Shown piece by piece: positions 25,479-30,325 of a stretch of DNA of 30,325 nt. Each line of letters starts with the position of its first letter. The stretch's first letter is position 1. Position numbers and translations under genes: made by a program. Under the pieces are notes generated by a model, which worked only from the letters and a program-made list of their open reading frames with translations, was not told the DNA's origin and made no database searches. The stretch comes from CAZWRV01 sp964636325 (GTDB lineage Bacteria; Verrucomicrobiota; Lentisphaeria; Victivallales; GWF2-50-93). The stretch spans positions 1-30,325 of the forward strand of contig CAZWRV010000083.1 of the NCBI GenBank assembly GCA_964636325.1. Direction: 5' to 3'.

Positions 25479-27377
25479 CTAATTTGTTTCCTTGACTGCT
25501 TCTTGCAAATGTTCCGCCAGCCATTTGGGCCAGCCATCCCATTCGTTGAAGAGGAAAAGCTGATCGCCGGACTCGCCATAAGCCAGGCCTGCCAGGACGA
25601 TCACCTCGCCCTTTCCGCGCCTGCACTTTATCCAGAACGGCTTGCCGCCCGCCTTTTCGACTGTCTCCGATTCTGGACGCGGCGTGAAGTCCTGTATCCA
25701 ACGCGTCCCGACGCCTGAAACGCCACCGGGCTGAGGGTCCAGGACGGCATTTGCAAGCTGCACGCAGTCGAACGGCCCTTTGACCTTTACTGGGAGCAGC
25801 TCCTCGAGCCTGCTGTCCTTGTAGCCGCCGCCGCCGAAAGCCCAGTGGCCGCCGATCACAAGCAGGACTCCGCCATGTTCGACATAGTCTGCAAGGTATT
25901 GGGTGGACTGTTCGTCGATGGCCTCGATAGGCACGTTGTTCAGGACTATAACATCGAAGCCCATGAGCTCCGGATAGCTGCCGGGGAAATATGAAAGGCT
26001 CGGACCGTAGACAAAGATGCGGTAGCTGCCAGTCTTCAATTCCGCGTTCAACTCCTTCGCCGCCTCAGGCAGACGGTAAGCCTCGTGGAAGGGGCCGCGC
26101 AGGTGCAGGATTCTCATACCGTCATGAGGTGTCTTGACGATTGCTTCAGGACGTTCCACCGGCCTGACGCGCAATGGCCGGTTGATCTGATAGCGCTGCT
26201 CCGCGCCCATGACCGCTGCCCCGGCCCTGAAGGTTTCGTAGACATGCGGCTTAGCATCGCCCGCGCTAACGGTGGCCCTTGCAAGCAGATTCTTCGACTG
26301 CGGCGCCATCGGCATCGCGGTCTTCTGCTCCGACATGTCGGCCGTAATCGCAACATTTTCAAAATCGGCGGAATTCAAAACCTGGCCCGTGTCGTAATCG
26401 ATCAGTTCCAGGCGGACCTTCGCTGGATTCTTCAATGCCTCCGGACCGGCCACCATCTGATTGATCAAGACAGTGTCTGCGCCGGAATCCTCCATTTTCA
26501 ACGAAGCCACCAAAAGCGGCGCCGCATAAGAAATCTCCTTCAGCCCCCGGAATGGCCATACGGTGAATTTCGTCTCGAAGCTCTTGCCGGGCGACAGACG
26601 CACCTGGTCATACCACCATTCGACGGACTCGGAGCCTCCGTTGTTGTAGAGGCAGCGCAGCCAGTTGTAGTCGAGCAGGAAGACAACGCCCTCCTTTCCG
26701 TCGGGATATGTCTCGGCTGTCCATCCGGCGGCCGGATCGTATGCGAAATCCGCCTTTTCCGGCACGCACTGTCCCAGCTTGGAGTCGAAGTGCGCGCATA
26801 CGACACCGCGTGTCGTCGGGCGCCAAGTATATGCGCCTTCCCGGACTCCTCCGACATTTATTACGTTCTGCACCCAGAAGCCGGGCGAACGGGGCTCGCC
26901 TGTGGGATTTTCTAGACGGATGGAGACGTCGAGGCGCGGGCTCCCTTCCTTCAATGTCATCGTGCGGATCAGCTTGACACCTTCGATCGCCTTGTCGCCT
27001 TTGCCCTCGATGACGACGCTTGCCTGCACCTGCGCCTCGTCCGGCCCCGGCTTAATGATTGAGACTTCGTAAGGGCGGCTCAGCAGTTCCCCCGGCCATG
27101 TCTGCTGCCAGACATGGTCCATCAGGAAACCGGCATTGCCGGGCAGCACCCAGTCCTCCCCGGCGGACTTCCAGACAAAGCTGCTGATCCTTCCGCCCTG
27201 CGCCGGGTTGACCACCAGCTTGAGCGCGGAGTTTTCCATGACGAAAAGCTTCTTGCCGTCGGTTCCCTTCTCCTCCTTTACGCTCGCCTGGCCGCTTGCG
27301 GCCTGCGCAAACATGCAGCAGACGGCAGCGCACGCTGTCCACATGAGGAGAGGCCTTATTGCTTTTTGGGCATCCAT
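25479..27377 (-). CDS. Exported mutarotase-like / glutamine-amidotransferase-like fusion protein
   Basis: The product is 632 residues from ATG 27377; a second in-frame ATG at 27395 (adding MEEEKS) is possible. 27377 is preferred because it gives a cleaner signal peptide (MDAQKAIRPLLMWTACAAVCCMFAQAASG). Residues about 40-290 look like a galactose-mutarotase/aldose-epimerase beta-sandwich (ENSALKLVVNPAQGGRISSFVW, then a PGELLSRPYEVS segment and FWVQNVINVGG). A linker follows. Residues about 440-570 form the GATase-like module: YRIFVYGPSLSYFPG, GFDVIVLNNVP, then VIGGHWAFGGGGYKDSRLEELLPV, again without a cysteine at the elbow. Fusing a sugar-ring-binding sandwich to a dead amidotransferase fold suggests carbohydrate binding, not catalysis, but this is inference. 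Second gene of the operon; stop is TAG. Confidence 0.72.
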   Translation of the reverse strand: MDAQKAIRPLLMWTACAAVCCMFAQAASGQASVKEEKGTDGKKLFVMENSALKLVVNPAQGGRISSFVWKSAGEDWVLPGNAGFLMDHVWQQTWPGELLSRPYEVSIIKPGPDEAQVQASVVIEGKGDKAIEGVKLIRTMTLKEGSPRLDVSIRLENPTGEPRSPGFWVQNVINVGGVREGAYTWRPTTRGVVCAHFDSKLGQCVPEKADFAYDPAAGWTAETYPDGKEGVVFLLDYNWLRCLYNNGGSESVEWWYDQVRLSPGKSFETKFTVWPFRGLKEISYAAPLLVASLKMEDSGADTVLINQMVAGPEALKNPAKVRLELIDYDTGQVLNSADFENVAITADMSEQKTAMPMAPQSKNLLARATVSAGDAKPHVYETFRAGAAVMGAEQRYQINRPLRVRPVERPEAIVKTPHDGMRILHLRGPFHEAYRLPEAAKELNAELKTGSYRIFVYGPSLSYFPGSYPELMGFDVIVLNNVPIEAIDEQSTQYLADYVEHGGVLLVIGGHWAFGGGGYKDSRLEELLPVKVKGPFDCVQLANAVLDPQPGGVSGVGTRWIQDFTPRPESETVEKAGGKPFWIKCRRGKGEVIVLAGLAYGESGDQLFLFNEWDGWPKWLAEHLQEAVKETN

Positions 27378-27418
27378 GCTCTTTTCTTCTTCCATTTATC
27401 TCTCTACAACATCCGATT

Positions 27419-29821
27419 TCAACGTACCAGGAACCAATCGACGGTTCCGCCGTTCGCCGGGGCGGCGGTACCGAAGATCAGAGTGAATCCCGCGGCAGTT
27501 TTTTCAGACACCGCATCCTGCGTGAGCCAAGAACATTTGGTTAGGACAGCATATTGCGCATCGGCTTCAGGCCGCTCGAACTTGACCTCCAGCTTCAGTG
27601 CGCCCGCGGGAACAGCCGCATTGATCTGCCGGAGATTGTTGGCGGCGACGGCGGTGCCTGAGATGCCCGCGAGGCCCTTTGCGGCGGGGACGGTCAGGGA
27701 ACTGCCGTTGATGCTCATGTCGCCGCTCTTCGGATCTACGACAAGGCTGGTCTCCCCCTTGCCGTGCCTCCATTTTATCGGCTGTTCATGTCCGTTGATC
27801 TGGGAGAACAGCAGCGCGGAATTAACGACGTCCGCTCCGAACACTATTGCGTTTTCGGTGGCTGAGCCCACGTTGAGGGCGGAAAGCCATGGCGCCTTTT
27901 TGTCCTTGCGCGTCTTCAGATCGTCGCGGTTGTTGCAGCCGCCGACGACCGCAACGCCGCTGCTCATCGCGACCTTGCCGTTGTTGATAAGATCCACTGC
28001 GGCCGCCTCCATGGTGTCCGGAATTCCATTGAAGCACCTGACCCGCACCGGCACGGGAATGGCCGGATCAGCGCCTATCGCCTGCTCGATCGGATCTTCG
28101 GCTGCGAAATCGAAATCTGTGCCGCGGTCGGAATTCGGGACGACACGCAGCGTTCGAGGATCGTCCTTCGACACGGCGCCGCTTACGGTGTCCTTCCATG
28201 CGTCACCGATGTCATATGCATATGCTCCCGGAGCGATGACATATTTGAGAGGCCTTTCATGGCCGTCCCAGGTGTAGTTTTCAAAATCATAGAGATTGGG
28301 CGCCCCCGCATTAGATGCCGCCCAGCGGATGCGTTCGATCTTTATCGTGTGCGTCCCGTCCTGGTTCTTCCGATACTTCTTGACGAGATACCAGCGCCGG
28401 ACAGGCCTGTCGAAAGCCCCCGCATAGAATTGCCCCTGTGAACCGTCGCCGGGGCTCAGGACTTCCCCGGGATCGTCCACCGCGAAGTAGCGTCCGACAA
28501 CGGCGTCGGTCCATCCGCAGTCCGCCGATCCGACGATGCATCCGCCCAGGGTGTTCGTCCATTTGACGACGATGCTCGGATATGCGCGCCCCTTGTAGGC
28601 ATATTTGAAATTCCTGACCGGCTGCCCCCAGCAGTTGACCAGGCTCGGCTTCTCCTCCGCTCCGTCCTTGTAGGTGAAGTTGAATTTCCCGACCTCTATC
28701 CCGTCGGAAGAGATTTTCGCAGGATCATATTCCTTGTTGGGCACGGTGAAGCCGCCCCAGTCCTCCGGCGGGACTATCATGACCGTCCCGCCGGTGATCC
28801 ATTTCTTCTGGTTCATGTTGATGATCGGGCGTGAAGTCGAGATTTTCTGGATCGCGCATCTTCCAGGCTTTATGGTTATCGCATCGTCCTTCCAGTCGAC
28901 CTTCTCGACGACGCCGTGGAACACCTCCGGATCGGTCGTGACTTCCGCGTTCAGCACGACGCCGCGTTCGTCGCCTAGCCCTGAAAACACATCGCCCTGG
29001 TATTCGTATTTTCCGCTTATCAGGAACGAGTCGCCGTGCGCGTATTGGCGGCGCGTGACCTGGAATTCCATGGTCTGGTTGTCGCAGTTCGCGGTCGAGT
29101 CAATGTCCACGCTGCCCGTCACATGCTTGTTGTAGAGGATTGCGCCGGCAGGATGGTCGTGCTCGAGATCAGCTATCACGTAGTTGACCTTTTCGGCGGG
29201 ATCCCAGCCGACGCCCTTGACCCATAGGCGGTCGTAGGGCTCCGCGTATGCGGCGGACTTCCCTGTGAGCGTCAGATACTGGCCGACGAATATTCCTCTG
29301 ACGCTCGGCACGTCGATGCGGCAGTCCTTGCCCTTGGCGACCTCCTTCGTCGTCATCTGCATGTAGCTTGAAGCACCACGGACGACGGCGTTGTAGGAGT
29401 TTGACATCTGGTGACAGCCCTGGAACGGTAGGCCGTGCCCCTTCATGTTGATGAGCCGGTTCAGATGCTGGCCGGCCCATCCGCCGCCGTCGGAGTTGAG
29501 CTGTCCGACGGTCGGCAGATACCGGGTCTCATATCCTTTGCGAAGATCGCGGATCGTAACCGTAGGACCGCTTTCCCGGTCCTTCTGGTATGTGTTCCGG
29601 ATCTCGAGCGGCGCCTTCACAGCCGATGGGATCACCAGTATTCCGCCGCCGTTTTCAATTATCCACTGGCATGCCTTATCCAATGTTTCATTTGCGGATT
29701 TCGCATCCGCGGTTCCGCCGAAATCGGTGAGCACGTACTCGCCGTCCTTCGAAACTTCGACGGCCTGCAGATTGGAGAACACCAATCCGAACACGCACGC
29801 CATAAGCAGGTGTTTTTTCAT
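27419..29821 (-). CDS. Exported pectate-lyase-superfamily-like protein, first gene of the cassette
   Basis: The 800-residue product has a signal peptide (MKKHLLMACVFGLVFSNLQA, then VE). Its mature start FGGTADAKSANETLDKACQWIIENGGGILVIP matches the usual entry of right-handed beta-helix pectate-lyase-superfamily proteins (a DFGA-type Gly, a helix, then GGGxLxxP). Large blocks are shared with the 19257-21530 product, including TSRPIINMNQKKWI, GQYLTLTG and the closing CSWLTQDAV...GTVDWFLVR module. Overall identity is modest, so the duplication is old. AGGAGA lies 8 bases upstream of the ATG. It is the first of five co-directional genes with 25, 8 and 147-base gaps further on (23 or 41 to the next gene, depending on that gene's start). 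Extracellular polysaccharide lyase or hydrolase activity is inferred only. Confidence 0.72.
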   Translation of the reverse strand: MKKHLLMACVFGLVFSNLQAVEVSKDGEYVLTDFGGTADAKSANETLDKACQWIIENGGGILVIPSAVKAPLEIRNTYQKDRESGPTVTIRDLRKGYETRYLPTVGQLNSDGGGWAGQHLNRLINMKGHGLPFQGCHQMSNSYNAVVRGASSYMQMTTKEVAKGKDCRIDVPSVRGIFVGQYLTLTGKSAAYAEPYDRLWVKGVGWDPAEKVNYVIADLEHDHPAGAILYNKHVTGSVDIDSTANCDNQTMEFQVTRRQYAHGDSFLISGKYEYQGDVFSGLGDERGVVLNAEVTTDPEVFHGVVEKVDWKDDAITIKPGRCAIQKISTSRPIINMNQKKWITGGTVMIVPPEDWGGFTVPNKEYDPAKISSDGIEVGKFNFTYKDGAEEKPSLVNCWGQPVRNFKYAYKGRAYPSIVVKWTNTLGGCIVGSADCGWTDAVVGRYFAVDDPGEVLSPGDGSQGQFYAGAFDRPVRRWYLVKKYRKNQDGTHTIKIERIRWAASNAGAPNLYDFENYTWDGHERPLKYVIAPGAYAYDIGDAWKDTVSGAVSKDDPRTLRVVPNSDRGTDFDFAAEDPIEQAIGADPAIPVPVRVRCFNGIPDTMEAAAVDLINNGKVAMSSGVAVVGGCNNRDDLKTRKDKKAPWLSALNVGSATENAIVFGADVVNSALLFSQINGHEQPIKWRHGKGETSLVVDPKSGDMSINGSSLTVPAAKGLAGISGTAVAANNLRQINAAVPAGALKLEVKFERPEADAQYAVLTKCSWLTQDAVSEKTAAGFTLIFGTAAPANGGTVDWFLVR

Positions 29822-29852
29822 ACGCTCTTCTCCTTTTTGTTCATGTTGAAAC

Positions 29853-29894
29853 TTTCGTAATCCGTAAATGATTTCAGATTTCCAGACCAGATCA
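29853..29894. repeat. Possible short remnant of a heptamer array
   Basis: Six 7-base words in phase (TTTCGTA, ATCCGTA, AATGATT, TCAGATT, TCCAGAC, CAGATCA) include two that also occur in the 21566-21649 array (ATCCGTA and TCCAGAC), separated there by a multiple of seven. The stretch lies just upstream of the ribosome-binding site of the first cassette gene. Confidence 0.4.
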
Positions 29895-30135
29895 CAATCC
29901 TTTCATATGGGTCTCCGCGATTGCGGATTTATCGAACGTTGCGGCGCGGACGGCGATTTTACCTGCGCCTTGTCTGAGGGACAGAACAAGCCCGCACCAC
30001 TGTCGAACCGGAATCCGCCAGCCATTCCCATAAGTTGCAACGGTCATAATGATCCTGGGCTTCGACGTTGACGCCGAACCGGCGCGGCGTTCGCGCGACA
30101 GCCCTGTCGCCGACCAATATGCCAAGCACGTTCAT
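29892..30135 (-). pseudogene. Broken gene remnant, N-terminal and C-terminal pieces in different frames
   Basis: A good start (AGGAGA 6 bases before ATG at 30135) opens a 58-codon frame ending in TAA at 29959. It contains the protein-like stretch FGVNVEAQDHYDRCNLWEWL and then an implausible arginine-rich tail. From about 29990 leftward another frame reads GKIAVRAATFDKSAIAETHM to a stop at 29892, which resembles the beta-sandwich end of large glycoside hydrolases. The simplest reading is a large gene that lost its middle by deletion, leaving two ends. It is co-directional with the cassette downstream. The identification is by eye only. Confidence 0.4.
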
Positions 30136-30164
30136 TGCGGTTCTCCTAAAATTCGATTCCTTTC

Positions 30165-30210
30165 GGCGGAGGCTTGAGCCAAGCTCAACCTCGGCTCCGA
30201 CAAGCGCCGC
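30165..30210. repeat. GC-rich structured element related to the 1-283 repeat
   Basis: GGCGGAGG (30165-30172) is followed by the hairpin TTGAGC-CAA-GCTCAA (30174-30188) and by CGGCTCCGACAAGC (30192-30205). The last word is the reverse complement of GCTTGTCGGAGCCG, which matches GCTCGTCGGAGCCG at 26-39 in 13 of 14 bases. GGCGGAGG is also present in the left repeat. It lies directly upstream of the gene remnant. The bases from 30211 to 30277 show nothing recognisable. Confidence 0.5.
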
Positions 30211-30277
30211 TATCCGTCGAACTTATGATCGACAAAACTGGCGCGGCCAGACGGGCGCTCCTCTGAAACACGCCTGA

Positions 30278-30325
30278 AGTAACGCAGACATTCCTGTCTG
30301 CGGCATCGCAGGTAGGAATACCTGC
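30278..30325. repeat. Double-hairpin REP-like element, copy 2 (cut by window end)
   Basis: Hairpin CGCAGACA-TTCC-TGTCTGCG (30283-30302) is perfect here, then GCAT, then CGCAGGTA-GGAA-TACCTGC (30307-30325) cut by the window edge. It aligns to 7743-7790 with three differences. The two loops TTCC and GGAA are reverse complements, so the element is an inverted pair of one hairpin type. Confidence 0.88.

Noticed and set aside
27114..28277. Open plus-strand frame of 387 codons across two cassette genes
   Set aside because: It overlaps the start of one recognised gene and the end of another in antisense, has no ribosome-binding site and no domain pattern.
1..30325. tRNA, rRNA or integrase genes
   Set aside because: I looked for cloverleaf-like arms, rRNA signature stretches and recombinase motifs by eye and found none; a covariance scan would be needed to be certain.

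Overview
The window looks like the chromosome of a PVC-group bacterium, most plausibly a Lentisphaerota or Kiritimatiellota relative. This is inferred from gene style and is not proven. The supports are a GC-rich genome with several classes of intergenic hairpin repeat, a giant secreted subtilase combining ELWxxDGT repeats with divergent InlB-type repeats, cofactorless glutamine-amidotransferase-like modules fused to sugar-mutarotase-like domains, and an archaeal-type LeuC. No 16S rRNA, tRNA, phage, IS or CRISPR feature was found.

Left part (1-7712) is mostly housekeeping. After a 117-bp tandem repeat come an ABC-F ATPase, a convergent membrane-anchored TPR protein (YfgM-like), and divergently mnmG with a DUF362 protein coupled to it by an ATGA overlap. 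leuC-leuD follow on the opposite strand. A perfectly phased degenerate heptamer array and a 20-nt hairpin lie beyond leuD, and a second copy of the hairpin lies between leuC and leuD.

Middle (7713-19208): an intergenic region with a double-hairpin REP-like element and a near-consensus sigma70 promoter leads into a 2,959-residue exported subtilisin-family protease. Its tail carries Kre9/KNH-like, PPC-like, ELWxxDGT and InlB-B-like repeats and a novel-looking C-terminal domain. A clear intrinsic terminator ends it. Next is a 620-residue galactokinase-family GHMP kinase.

Right part (19257-29821) is a five-gene minus-strand cluster that reads as one operon in the order 27419-29821, 25479-27377, 23687-25453, 21678-23678, 19257-21530. 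All five products have signal peptides. Two distant paralogues with a beta-helix-like start and a shared C-terminal module bracket two GATase-like fusion proteins and one TIM-barrel glycosidase-like protein. The set looks like an exported carbohydrate-processing cassette, with no transporter or regulator in view. Upstream is a short broken gene remnant, and the window closes inside a second copy of the double-hairpin element.

The most novel signals are the phased heptamer arrays (two clear, one weak), the family of hairpins with 8-bp arms and 4-nt loops, the giant protease with a histone-tail-like lysine/alanine insertion, and the uncharacterised five-gene secreted cassette.
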